The notes under the pieces: generated by a model | Database searches by the model: none | What the model saw: only the letters and a program-made list of their open reading frames with translations | Told to the model about the DNA's origin: nothing | Shown: piece after piece, positions 1 to 8,439 of the stretch | Numbering within the stretch: position 1 is the first letter of the stretch | Layout: every line of letters begins with the position of its first letter | Translations under genes and position numbers: made by a program | Assembly (NCBI GenBank): GCA_016291085.1 | Contig: JAEEVW010000016.1 | Coordinates: forward strand, 1 to 64,000 | Source: Prevotella sp. | GTDB taxonomy: Bacteria; Bacteroidota; Bacteroidia; Bacteroidales; Bacteroidaceae | DNA length: 64,000 bases | Direction of reading: 5' to 3'

Positions 1-771
1 TATTATATCTGCAGAGGGGGATGGCCGATCGCTATAGGCAAGGACAGGGATGTATCTCTGGCACAGGCAAGGGATTACTATGAAGTTGTCGTTACGGATG
101 ATATCTTCTCATTGAAAGACATCCCGCTGAAGAAAGATGAACAGAAAGCGAGGAAACTTATGCGTTCATACGCTAGAAATGTTTCCATAGCTGCGGCTGA
201 TACAACGCTTTTGGAGGATTGTACGGGAAGCGATGATACTTTTGATAAGGATGTATTTGCAAAATACCTGAATGCCCTCAGAAATCTGTATGTCATTGAG
301 GAACTTCCTGCGTGGAATCCGAACCTCAGAAGCCAGACAGCCATCCGAACGAAGGAGACAAGGCATTTTACGGATCCATCGATTGGCGCTGCAGCGCTGG
401 GCATTACTCCGGAAGGGATATTTAAAGATATAACGACATTCGTATTGCTGTTTGAATCGTTGGTAGTACATGATCTCAGAGTATATGCTGATGCGATAGG
501 AGCGCGAGTCTATAAGTATCGTGATTCAAAAAAACGTGAGGCAGATGCAGTGCTTCAATTTGCGGACGGATCATGGGCGCTTATTGAAGTAAAGCTCGGC
601 GGAGAAGACGATATCCGAAAAGCGGCCGATAATCTGATAAAGATCTCCAACGATATTGACTGTGAAAGGACCGGTAAACCGGCGTTCCTTATGGTCGTTA
701 CGAAAAATAAGGTGGCTTATAGGATGGAGAACGGTGTTTATGTTGTTCCGCTGTGTTGTCTAAAAAATTAG
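1..771 (+). CDS. 5'-truncated ATPase, C-terminal DUF4143 part
   Basis: The frame is open from the first base to a TAG at 769-771, so the gene begins left of the window; the in-frame TTG at 112 falls inside a domain and is not a credible start. About 256 codons are visible. The end carries the signature of the DUF4143 domain found behind an AAA P-loop domain: a long helical stretch, then ALIEVKLGGE, an E-x-K pattern like the core of PD-(D/E)xK folds. The P-loop itself would lie outside. Such proteins are common in bacteria and archaea and have no firmly established role. Codons such as ata, aga, agg and gga are frequent and unlike the neighbouring genes, which suggests transfer or a contig join. 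Family call is fairly safe; function is unknown. Confidence 0.72.
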   Translation, partial: YYICRGGWPIAIGKDRDVSLAQARDYYEVVVTDDIFSLKDIPLKKDEQKARKLMRSYARNVSIAAADTTLLEDCTGSDDTFDKDVFAKYLNALRNLYVIEELPAWNPNLRSQTAIRTKETRHFTDPSIGAAALGITPEGIFKDITTFVLLFESLVVHDLRVYADAIGARVYKYRDSKKREADAVLQFADGSWALIEVKLGGEDDIRKAADNLIKISNDIDCERTGKPAFLMVVTKNKVAYRMENGVYVVPLCCLKN

Positions 772-845
772 GATAAGAAGGGCTGATCATATGCATTTTG
801 TGTATGCAAAAGGGATCCTGACCGGCAGCGACGGGTTTTGCGGGA

Positions 846-887
846 TCAATGTTTATAGGGGATGCTCCCACAAGCAGTTTTCTTCAT
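846..887 (-). pseudogene. 13-codon gene start (MKKTACGS...), probably a cut-off gene
   Basis: On the minus strand an ATG at 887 follows a textbook Bacteroidetes promoter at 921-951 and reads MKKTACGSIPYKH before a TGA at 846-848. A perfect promoter followed by an MKK start typical of exported proteins, but no open frame, looks like the 5' end of a gene whose remainder was replaced. The breakpoint would lie between about 850 and 885, next to the foreign-looking ATPase fragment. It could also be a short leader peptide or an accident. No function can be given. Confidence 0.35.
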
Positions 888-920
888 TGTCTTTTTGTTG
901 TTTAGTTGTTTTTGTAGTTG

Positions 921-951
921 CAAAGGTACAAAAAATAGTTGATATCAACAA
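921..951 (-). promoter_or_regulatory. Predicted Bacteroidetes promoter facing left
   Basis: Reading leftwards: TTG at 951-949, 20 nt, then TACCTTTG at 928-921, matching TTG-N19/20-TAnnTTTG. The spacer contains the palindrome GTTGATATCAAC. The only start behind it is the 13-codon fragment at 887. Confidence 0.6.
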
Positions 952-986
952 CCATTTCATTGTTTTTTTTAGCAGAAGTAAACGAC

Positions 987-1018
987 AAGCGGCACCTGAT
1001 GGTTATCAGATGCCGCTT
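987..1018 (-). terminator. Stem-loop after the OB-domain lipoprotein gene
   Basis: A 14-bp inverted repeat with one mismatch (987-1000 against 1005-1018, loop of 4) lies 21 bp past the stop of the leftward gene ending at 1040. The following U-rich tract is weak (CUUGUCGUUU). Confidence 0.5.
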
Positions 1019-1039
1019 AAGTATAAAGGTGCAAGATTA

Positions 1040-3241
1040 TTATTTCTTGGTCAATGTTGCATCGTCAACGAGGATGTCTTTACCAGATGAGTAGTTTGAC
1101 TTCTTCGGATTCATCACTACCAAGCATACAGTCTTTTCTGCATCGAGGGTGAACTCGTAGCTGAACTGCTGCCAACTGGTGCTGAGGTTAGCATAGTCGC
1201 CATAAGCATAGCTGCCAGCCTTTCCATCAGCTCCGATGGGAACATAACCCGGACGTGCCTGTGCAACATCAGAGGTCGTAGCCTTAATCCAAACCGAGAA
1301 GACATAGGTGCCTGCAGCCAAGGTTATCTCCTGGCTGGCCAGACGCTTATTCTGGCCTTCGTCACCTTTCACCAAGCATGAATAACTACCTCCATGAGCA
1401 TCGGTGCTCTGAGCCAGCGTAGCAGAACTTGCTGTTGATGCAGACTTCCAGCCAGTAGGCAGTCCATTAGCCCATGTTTCAAAATCACCATTGGTCAGCG
1501 ATGAAGCTGATGATCCACCACCAGAGGTACCGCCACCGCCGCCACCTTCGCCATCAAGCTCAGGAGCCTGGCCGTTAACGCTGACGAGATAAGCACCTGT
1601 GGCCGTCTCTGGAGTATTACCTTTGTAATTGACAACAGGGCCATAGACAATAATTGTCGCACCCTTAGCAATCTTGTAACCTTCCTTGATACCCTTGCCA
1701 TCCTTATCTTTTACACGGAACACCTTAAACTTATCAGAAGAACCTGCTGCATCAACAATGTCTACCTCCACATTCTTATAGCTGGTGACTGTGTAATCTG
1801 CGTCAGCAATACCCTTGATGTAGTATTTTTCAGTGGAGGCAGTAGTACCAACTTCCTGACACTTGGCAATAGCAGCTGCCACGTTAAACGGATCGGCCTC
1901 TGTACCAGTACCTTTAGCTGCGCCTGATTCGCCTCCGCCGCCACCGCCAGCAGAGGTCTTTCCATTCAGAGAGTAAATATAGCTCTTGTTCGCAGCGGTT
2001 TCAGGGGTGTTGCCCTTGTAATTGACCACCTTACCACAAATGATAATCTCATCTTTTGCCTTTGGCGTTTCACCACTTTCATACTTAACGTTGCCCAGAT
2101 AGAATGTGCGGAATACATAGAACTGCTCACCACTCTCAGTGCCATCGTCAGAGAGATAGAAAGAAGCATTTCCATATTGCGTGTTGAATTCGCCGTTGTT
2201 GGCATACTTCACCAACTTACCTTTGATATAAATTTCATTAGGAGACTCTGTGTCAGCAGCCAACGAGGAAATATACGCGTTTGCTCCTGCTGCATTGTAC
2301 GGATCAGCAAGAGTACCAGTACCCTTAGCCTCGCCAGTACCACCGCCGCCACCTTTCGTCAGCTTGACGATATAGTTGCCCTGAGCAACCTCAGGAGTAA
2401 CATTGCCGTCCTTCACATACTTAGTCAGTTTACCGAAGACAACCACCTCGTCGCCTACGTTAATCTGTCCAGCAGCTGTGAAGTCGGTATTATCCAGATT
2501 CTTGCCGCGGAACACGGTCAGTTCACCCTTACCATCAGAGATGACATAATCGATGTTCTTATACTGAGCAATATTGGCATCAGAAGTCTTAATCTTGGTA
2601 ATCTTACCAGTAACATAAGCATCTTCCTTCGTGGTACCGTTGTCTTCCAGAGCAGCGATATACTCCAATGCCTTGGTAACGGTGATAGGAGCATCCTTCG
2701 TACCTAAAGTCGTTGTGGTGGTACCACCGCCGCCACCGCCACCAGTGCCGTTGATGGAGTACACATAAGCGCCATTGGCTTGTGTCTCAGGCGTGTTACC
2801 CTTGTAGTTAACCACCTTACCGCAGATAACCACCTTGTCGCCCTCCTTGATGTTCGTGGCTGACGGATCGCTGTACTTCTGGTTGCCCAGATAGAGCACA
2901 CGATAGCAGAGGAACTTGTTTCCACCCTCTTGTGAATCCGAAATCTCGAAGGTTGCATTACCATACTGAGTACCAAAGGTCTCAGTAATCGAGGTGATAT
3001 AACCCACGATATAGACTTCGTTGGGAGATGGAACGTCAGCGCCCAGTCCACCGAGATATTCGATGACACCTGCTACGTTGAACGGGTCTGCCTGTGTACC
3101 GGTTCCCGAAGGTTCGACGACTACGACGTCATCTGTTTTAGGAGCCACGATTTGTCCGAACGGAGAGGGGACATCCTCGCAGCTGGTGAATGTGAAGACC
3201 GCTAAGGCCAGCACAGTCAGATAATAAGCTATTCTTTTCAT
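1040..3241 (-). CDS. Surface lipoprotein with four OB-like domains and a C-terminal jelly-roll-like domain
   Basis: 733 aa. A lipoprotein signal ends in FTFTSC (Cys21). Four similar OB-type units follow at about 45-165, 180-297, 308-425 and 441-562, each with the pattern GTGTxADPFNVA ... YIKGxI ... ISD ... GDxVxxxGKVVNYKGNTPET. They resemble the DUF6359/YhcR-type OB fold. The units are joined by glycine runs of 5-8 residues. The last ~150 residues (NGDFETWANGLPTGWK onwards) resemble the carbohydrate-binding-like modules that start with NGDFE. The gene is third in a leftward cluster after a TonB-dependent receptor and a DUF5689 lipoprotein, which share the last OB motif, so it probably works at the cell surface with them. 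OB folds suggest nucleic-acid or oligosaccharide binding; the ligand is not shown by the sequence. Confidence 0.75.
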   Translation of the reverse strand: MKRIAYYLTVLALAVFTFTSCEDVPSPFGQIVAPKTDDVVVVEPSGTGTQADPFNVAGVIEYLGGLGADVPSPNEVYIVGYITSITETFGTQYGNATFEISDSQEGGNKFLCYRVLYLGNQKYSDPSATNIKEGDKVVICGKVVNYKGNTPETQANGAYVYSINGTGGGGGGGTTTTTLGTKDAPITVTKALEYIAALEDNGTTKEDAYVTGKITKIKTSDANIAQYKNIDYVISDGKGELTVFRGKNLDNTDFTAAGQINVGDEVVVFGKLTKYVKDGNVTPEVAQGNYIVKLTKGGGGGTGEAKGTGTLADPYNAAGANAYISSLAADTESPNEIYIKGKLVKYANNGEFNTQYGNASFYLSDDGTESGEQFYVFRTFYLGNVKYESGETPKAKDEIIICGKVVNYKGNTPETAANKSYIYSLNGKTSAGGGGGGESGAAKGTGTEADPFNVAAAIAKCQEVGTTASTEKYYIKGIADADYTVTSYKNVEVDIVDAAGSSDKFKVFRVKDKDGKGIKEGYKIAKGATIIVYGPVVNYKGNTPETATGAYLVSVNGQAPELDGEGGGGGGTSGGGSSASSLTNGDFETWANGLPTGWKSASTASSATLAQSTDAHGGSYSCLVKGDEGQNKRLASQEITLAAGTYVFSVWIKATTSDVAQARPGYVPIGADGKAGSYAYGDYANLSTSWQQFSYEFTLDAEKTVCLVVMNPKKSNYSSGKDILVDDATLTKK

Positions 3242-3271
3242 ATCTTTTATGTTTTAGTTATTTCTTCTGTT

Positions 3272-4519
3272 TTACTTAATGGACACTATCGTACTTCCCT
3301 GAGCATACTGCGGGGTATTACCCTTGTAGTTGACCACATTACCCTTGATGACAACCTCGTCACCAGCCTTGATAATGGTGGCACCATCCTTGTTGAACTT
3401 CTCACCGTTCAGTCCAAAGCCACGATACACCTGGAACGAACCCGTTGCTCCGTCCTTGCGGTCGGAAATCAGATAAGTGGCATTGCCATACGATCCGCTG
3501 GTATCGATATCACTCACGCTGACGATATATCCCTTGGTGTAGATATTGTTCTTAGTACCATCTGCAGGCAGCGACTTGGTAAGTTGTGTCACAGCGGCTA
3601 CGTTGTATGGATCAGCCAGTGTGCCAGATCCTTCGGGCGTTGCCACGGGAGCGGGCTCCGTCGTCGACTCGACGATGTCCTTTTCCGTACGCATCATAAT
3701 CTGCCACGTGTCGTTGTAGCGGGCAGCCACACCAGTGATGTCGACACGTGTGGTAGGCAGAAGACGCTGTGCGAAGTCTGCATAAGTACTAGTGCGCACT
3801 ACGACGTTGCTCAGTCCACTGATGACGCGGTGGGCACAACCGCCGTAAAGCGATACGCTACCATCGCTGGGTGCAAACACAGCCTTGCCGTCAGCCTCTG
3901 CCAGCGTGACACCCTTCAGGGTTACCAGCTTACCGGCATCCTTGGAAATGTCAAGCAGGTTGAAGTTCCACTTCGCCTCGATGGGCGTCACCATCAGGCC
4001 AGGAATGGGCGACAACAGTTTGTAGTGGTCTTTCCAGATGTAACGGCTCATACGACCCACCTGGGGCGTAGCACCCTCCTTGTTCGGATTGGTATAGGTC
4101 GTACCAATCTGTGGCTGCTTGCCGTATCCTCCAACATAGAGTCCCTGAAGTTCCACGAGCACCGTCTGTCCCACGGGGAAGGCGCCGTAGAGTCCGCTCT
4201 GCGAGATGCTGAGCACGATGGCTCCCGTATTGTCCTGGAGATAGAGGGCGCTATAGATATTTCCACCCTCGTCGTTACCCGTAACGATACCCTTGATCTG
4301 CATGGGCTGCTTCACTTCCTTCAGCGAGTTGTTGTTAATCTCATTACTATATAGGGCTATTACCTCGGCAATGGTCTTCACATTGGTTTCCTGCAAATAC
4401 TTATTGCCATAGGCCTCCATACCCTTCTCCGATGGAGGCGTATCCCAATCCTTGTCTTGGCACGATGTGGCCAGTCCGAGAACTGCCAGTGCAAAGAGAA
4501 TATATTTCTTGGTTTTCAT
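3272..4519 (-). CDS. DUF5689 lipoprotein with C-terminal OB-like domain
   Basis: 415 aa from the ATG at 4519 (MKTKKYILF...); an ATG at 4531 would add MQTI and nearly touch the previous gene. The lipobox is LATSC with Cys20. Residues about 50-265 match the DUF5689 pattern (IKGIVTGNDEGGNIY ... LYLQDNTGAIVLSI ... GQTVLVELQGLYVG), itself an OB-like fold. Residues about 290-415 repeat the OB unit of the downstream lipoprotein, including NVVNYKGNTPQ. The upstream stop of the TonB-dependent receptor is only 16 bp away, so the two are co-transcribed. Known context: DUF5689 proteins often sit beside TonB receptors and endonuclease/exonuclease/phosphatase genes in Bacteroidetes. Surface binding subunit is an inference. 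Confidence 0.78.
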   Translation of the reverse strand: MKTKKYILFALAVLGLATSCQDKDWDTPPSEKGMEAYGNKYLQETNVKTIAEVIALYSNEINNNSLKEVKQPMQIKGIVTGNDEGGNIYSALYLQDNTGAIVLSISQSGLYGAFPVGQTVLVELQGLYVGGYGKQPQIGTTYTNPNKEGATPQVGRMSRYIWKDHYKLLSPIPGLMVTPIEAKWNFNLLDISKDAGKLVTLKGVTLAEADGKAVFAPSDGSVSLYGGCAHRVISGLSNVVVRTSTYADFAQRLLPTTRVDITGVAARYNDTWQIMMRTEKDIVESTTEPAPVATPEGSGTLADPYNVAAVTQLTKSLPADGTKNNIYTKGYIVSVSDIDTSGSYGNATYLISDRKDGATGSFQVYRGFGLNGEKFNKDGATIIKAGDEVVIKGNVVNYKGNTPQYAQGSTIVSIK

Positions 4520-4534
4520 AATCGTCTGCATTAT

Positions 4535-7171
4535 TTAGAATCTATAACCGATGTTCAGCATACCATTGATTCCGTACGAGTAGAACTTATACGGGTTGCG
4601 GTTGAACTTGTAGACACGTGTGCTGCCTACGTCGCCAGTGGTAGAGTTGACCGAATAGTTGCTTCGGCTCTGTTCGAAACCGCCAGTCACTATTCTTCTA
4701 TTGTTCAGCACGTTGGTCACCGAGAAGTTCACTGAGAGCTGTCCCTTCTTCATACGGATGCTCTTACCGATCGACAGGTCGAGCATAAATCCGCCCCTGC
4801 CCTTAGCCTGTGCTACAGCCTGATCGAGCAGCACCTTTTCGCCAGTGGCAGTGGTCTCGAAGACCTTCTCAGCCTCGATGCCGCTGTTCTCGTACGACTT
4901 CTGGCGGTTCAGCAGTGTCGAACCGTAACGGTACGAGGGCGAGTACGAGAGATAGATGCGGTCGTAGTAGTTACCCATGACGTCGATGAACCATCCCTTG
5001 GCGTTATAGCTCAGTGTCAGGTTGAGTGCCGTCAGCGGTGTACCAGCTTCGCGCATGTCCTTATTATATACTATATCATTATGATATGTTCCTTCCGTCG
5101 ACTTCATATAGATGGCCTTGGCGTTGTTCATGTTCAAGGCGTCGCTGACGGTACCCAGCGTCTTGATGCTGATAGAAGGAGTAATCTTGAATTTCACACC
5201 CCATTCCAGTCCGTAGTATTCTTTCTGGATGTCTGTCATTGACACGTAGGTGAACGAGCAGGCATCGTCGTCGAAGAACTGCTGCCACTCGGTAGCATTG
5301 TTGATGCGACTGAAGTAACCGCCGATGTTGGCCTTCATCCAAGTTGTCTCGTACTGCAAGCCAGCCTCGCTCGAGAATACGCGTTCGTTTCTCAGGTCTC
5401 TCACGAAGTCGTTGTTCACCTCGGGCGATACGAAAGCGGTCTTGGGAGTCGGAGCGCGGAACTCATAGCCAATGCCAAAGTTCCAGGTAATGCCATACTT
5501 GCTCAGCGTGTGCGACGTGATGCCCAGCTTGGCACCGCCATCCAGGAATTTACCCGTCTCGCTCTTGCCGTACGAGGTAACGCCGTTGCCCTGAGCCACT
5601 GCGATACCGTTCTCCATCTTACCGTCGCGATACATCATCACACCACCGACGCGTCCTGCCAAGAAGCCCTGGTAGTTGCCCTTGCCGAACTTCAGCGAGC
5701 TCCACAACTGGGCTTTGCGTGTGTGCAGGTCATAATCCATGCTATACTTATCGCCCTCCTTAAGCTCTGCTGTCGGATTGCGCATGTCGTAGTACACGTG
5801 CGGGTCACCCATGGGGTAGTTACCCAGTGCATAGGTATTGATGTTGCTCACATGGGAGGCTCCCAACAAATCGTCAATCTTCTGATAGTTCTGACTGATG
5901 TTGGCTGCCAGTTGCAGACCCACGTTCAGCGCGGTGTTCTTGCCCAGCTTGGTGTTCAGCGTCGATGCCAGCGACAGGTTGATGTTGTTGTTATACCTGG
6001 CTGTCATGAAGTACATGGCATCGCTTCCGTTGGCATTGCCCTGCTGGTTGGCATAGTACAGGCGGTCCCACTGAATCTGGCGAGCTTCCTCACTACCCGA
6101 CAGGTACGACCAGGCGCGATAGAAGTCATTGTAGCCTGCTGCGGTGCGTCCGGCGACATCGTCCTCATACCACACATCGTAGTAGCTCGACGGCAGGTTC
6201 TTCCAGTAGTCGGGCTTGGGGTTCTCGCTGTTGTTGTAGTTCAGGCGCGTCGTCTTGTAATAAGAATAGCGACCCGACAATGCGGTGGTCAGCTTCGTGT
6301 CCTGTCCGATCTTCCAGTCCCAGGTCAGCAAGGCTGTGGGAGCAAAATCGGTAACCACGCGGGCACTGCGCTTCTTGCCGTTCTGGTAACCCCAGTTGGG
6401 ATTGTAGAAGTAGGTATTGGCAATCCAGAACATTTCGTCCGTCGAGGGACCCTGAGCGGCGCGCTCCGTGGGGTTACCCCATGTGACGAGCGAAAGGGAG
6501 TGCCTGTCGTTCAGCTTCTTCTCGGCACCAAGGTAGTACGAGAGCGAATTGTAGAACGTGCCCGGCACATACGACGTTTCCATGTTGGCCCAGCGATAAG
6601 TCACTGTGGCCGAGAGTGCCCATCCGTCAGGACGCAGACCGGTATTGTATGCGTACTGCGCACGTACCGTATAATTACGGTTAGCGCCAGAAACAGCCGC
6701 ATACTGTCCTGTGGCCATCTTGCTGGGTCGGAAGTCGAAATTGTTTGAACCACCCATGCCCGGCATAGCAAAGTTGGTAAACTCGAAGGGCAGTGCATTC
6801 TCCTTGCTTCGGTTGGTGATGCGGTTCAAACCACCTACCAGCGAATAACGGAACTGTCCGCTCTCCATGTCGTTCATGGAAACACCATTGATGTAAATCT
6901 CGTTGTACTTTTGGTTAAAAGCACGGTAACGGAAACGTGCGGGACTGAAGAGAAAACCTACCGTTGAAGCGTAGATGTTCTGATTCGACGAGATGATGGA
7001 CACGTTCTGCGACATGTCATCGTCGTCACCCAACTGAGCTTCCGTAAAGGTGAAGGCCTCCTCGCTGACAACGTCTTCCTGGGCCTCAGTCTGCTTGGGT
7101 TGTTCAGTCTGAGCCAGCGCCGTTGCTACGATGAATAGTGCCATCACTGTTAATTTCACCTTTTTCTGCAT
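4535..7171 (-). CDS. TonB-dependent outer-membrane receptor
   Basis: 878 aa with a signal peptide (MQKKVKLTVMALFIVATALAQ). A short acidic N-terminal stretch replaces the carboxypeptidase-like domain of SusC proteins, and the plug is reduced (about 45-140, with YNEIYINGVSMNDMESG). The rest alternates in the manner of a 22-strand barrel and ends in GMLNIGYRF, an aromatic C-terminus suitable for BAM insertion. A TATCTTTG promoter box lies 37 bp upstream (7208-7215). It heads a leftward cluster with the DUF5689 and OB-domain lipoproteins and is divergent from a secreted nuclease-like enzyme. The cargo is unknown; products of that enzyme are the natural guess. Confidence 0.85.
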   Translation of the reverse strand: MQKKVKLTVMALFIVATALAQTEQPKQTEAQEDVVSEEAFTFTEAQLGDDDDMSQNVSIISSNQNIYASTVGFLFSPARFRYRAFNQKYNEIYINGVSMNDMESGQFRYSLVGGLNRITNRSKENALPFEFTNFAMPGMGGSNNFDFRPSKMATGQYAAVSGANRNYTVRAQYAYNTGLRPDGWALSATVTYRWANMETSYVPGTFYNSLSYYLGAEKKLNDRHSLSLVTWGNPTERAAQGPSTDEMFWIANTYFYNPNWGYQNGKKRSARVVTDFAPTALLTWDWKIGQDTKLTTALSGRYSYYKTTRLNYNNSENPKPDYWKNLPSSYYDVWYEDDVAGRTAAGYNDFYRAWSYLSGSEEARQIQWDRLYYANQQGNANGSDAMYFMTARYNNNINLSLASTLNTKLGKNTALNVGLQLAANISQNYQKIDDLLGASHVSNINTYALGNYPMGDPHVYYDMRNPTAELKEGDKYSMDYDLHTRKAQLWSSLKFGKGNYQGFLAGRVGGVMMYRDGKMENGIAVAQGNGVTSYGKSETGKFLDGGAKLGITSHTLSKYGITWNFGIGYEFRAPTPKTAFVSPEVNNDFVRDLRNERVFSSEAGLQYETTWMKANIGGYFSRINNATEWQQFFDDDACSFTYVSMTDIQKEYYGLEWGVKFKITPSISIKTLGTVSDALNMNNAKAIYMKSTEGTYHNDIVYNKDMREAGTPLTALNLTLSYNAKGWFIDVMGNYYDRIYLSYSPSYRYGSTLLNRQKSYENSGIEAEKVFETTATGEKVLLDQAVAQAKGRGGFMLDLSIGKSIRMKKGQLSVNFSVTNVLNNRRIVTGGFEQSRSNYSVNSTTGDVGSTRVYKFNRNPYKFYSYGINGMLNIGYRF

Positions 7172-7207
7172 AAGTCAGTTTTTAGTTAGTTATTTGTAAT
7201 ATTGCTG

Positions 7208-7215
7208 CAAAGATA
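7208..7215 (-). promoter_or_regulatory. -7 box TATCTTTG of the TonB receptor operon
   Basis: Minus-strand TATCTTTG matches TAnnTTTG exactly. It lies 37 nt before the ATG at 7171 in a very AT-rich divergent intergenic region. No clear TTG -33 element is seen. Confidence 0.6.
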
Positions 7216-7265
7216 ATAAATAAAATGTAAAAAACATACATCTTTTGTATTTTTTTTGTGAAAAA

Positions 7266-7297
7266 TTTGATTTTTCGAAAAAATATCACTATCTTCG
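7266..7297 (+). promoter_or_regulatory. Predicted promoter of the EEP-family enzyme
   Basis: TTTG at 7266-7269, 20 nt, then TATCTTCG at 7290-7297 (one mismatch to TAnnTTTG). The ATG follows at 7319, leaving a leader of about 18 nt. Confidence 0.5.
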
Positions 7298-7318
7298 CCA
7301 CAAAAATCTGAAACTATT

Positions 7319-8374
7319 ATGAAAAAACTGTTATCAATTATTGCAATCATGTTCCTGGTGGGAACGATGAATGCCCAGGCTCAGGAGAGAAAATTCTCAG
7401 TTTATGCCATTGGTTTTTATAACCTTGAAAACCTTTTTGACACCTGTCACGATGTAGGTCACAACGACTACGAGTACCTGCCCGATGGCCGCAACAAGTG
7501 GACGGGCATGAAGTATACCCATAAGTTGCGCAACATGGCGCGCGTGCTGGCCGACATGGGAACCGACAAACTGCCCCTCGTGGGCTGTGCTGCCATCGGT
7601 GTCTCCGAAGTCGAGAATGCGAAGTGTCTCACCGACCTTTGCGAGCAGGAGCCCCTGAAGCGTCGTAACTTCCAGTTCGTACATATTGAAGGTCCCGACC
7701 AGCGCGGCGTCGACTGCGGACTGGTCTACAACCCCGCCCTGTTCACCGTTCGCGACGTCAAGCTAGTACCTTATATATATGAGCGCCAGGAAGACATCGA
7801 GAAGAACCGTGCCACGCGTGGTTTCCTCGTTGTCAGCGGTACACTGGCCGACGAGCACCTCACCATCATCGTCAACCACCTGCCTTCACGTGGTGCCACC
7901 TCTTACTATCGCGAGCTGGGTGGCAAGCAGATCCGCGTCGTGAAGGACTCGCTGCTTCGCGACGACCCCAACGTGAAGATTATCATCATGGGTGATATGA
8001 ACGACGACCCTGCCGATGCTTCCATGTCCGAAGCACTGGGTGCCCGTCGCGAGATTGCCGATGTCGAGGACGGCGGACTCTTCAACCCCTTCTGGAACAT
8101 CCACGCCAGCGGCACAGGCACGCTGACCTATGGCGGCTCGTGGAACCTCTTCGACCAGATCATCCTCTCCAAGTCATTGCTGAACATGCCTGGCAAGCGC
8201 GACTTCTCGACGCTGAAGTACTACCAGCCACAGATCTTCCGTCGCGACTACCTGTTCCAACAGGAGGGCAACTACAAGGGCAACACGCTGCGCACACATG
8301 CCGGTGGTGTCTGGCTCGACGGATATAGCGACCACCTCCCCACCCTCGTCTATCTCGTCAAGGAGCAGAAATAG
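7319..8374 (+). CDS. Secreted endonuclease/exonuclease/phosphatase-family protein
   Basis: 351 aa with a signal peptide (MKKLLSIIAIMFLVGTMNAQA). The EEP metal-dependent hydrolase motifs are all present in order: FYNLENLFD, the metal-binding Glu in SEVEN, NHLPSR, GDMNDDP, and SDHLP near the C-terminus. The family cleaves phosphodiesters in nucleic acids or phosphates in lipids and sugars; the substrate of this member cannot be read from the sequence. It is divergent from a TonB receptor with OB-fold lipoproteins, a combination that suggests extracellular nucleic-acid cleavage and import of the products. The stop codon lies in the first unit of a short tandem repeat (8371-8437). Confidence 0.85.
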   Translation: MKKLLSIIAIMFLVGTMNAQAQERKFSVYAIGFYNLENLFDTCHDVGHNDYEYLPDGRNKWTGMKYTHKLRNMARVLADMGTDKLPLVGCAAIGVSEVENAKCLTDLCEQEPLKRRNFQFVHIEGPDQRGVDCGLVYNPALFTVRDVKLVPYIYERQEDIEKNRATRGFLVVSGTLADEHLTIIVNHLPSRGATSYYRELGGKQIRVVKDSLLRDDPNVKIIIMGDMNDDPADASMSEALGARREIADVEDGGLFNPFWNIHASGTGTLTYGGSWNLFDQIILSKSLLNMPGKRDFSTLKYYQPQIFRRDYLFQQEGNYKGNTLRTHAGGVWLDGYSDHLPTLVYLVKEQK

Positions 8375-8437
8375 TCAATCGGCAAATAGTAAATCGCCAA
8401 ATAAATCGTAAATAGTAAATCGTCAAATAGTAAATTA
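8371..8437. repeat. Degenerate heptamer/15-mer array between EEP gene and udk
   Basis: Units alternate AAATAGT and AAATCGT, with occasional extra C, forming 15-bp higher units such as ATAGTAAATCGCCAA. The array spans the stop codon of the upstream gene and ends just before the GTG start of udk, so it fills the whole 65-bp gap. Confidence 0.7.
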
Positions 8438-8439
8438 AG

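Noticed and set aside
791..1090. 99-codon open frame on the plus strand
   Set aside because: It runs through a terminator and the 3' end of a supported gene on the other strand.
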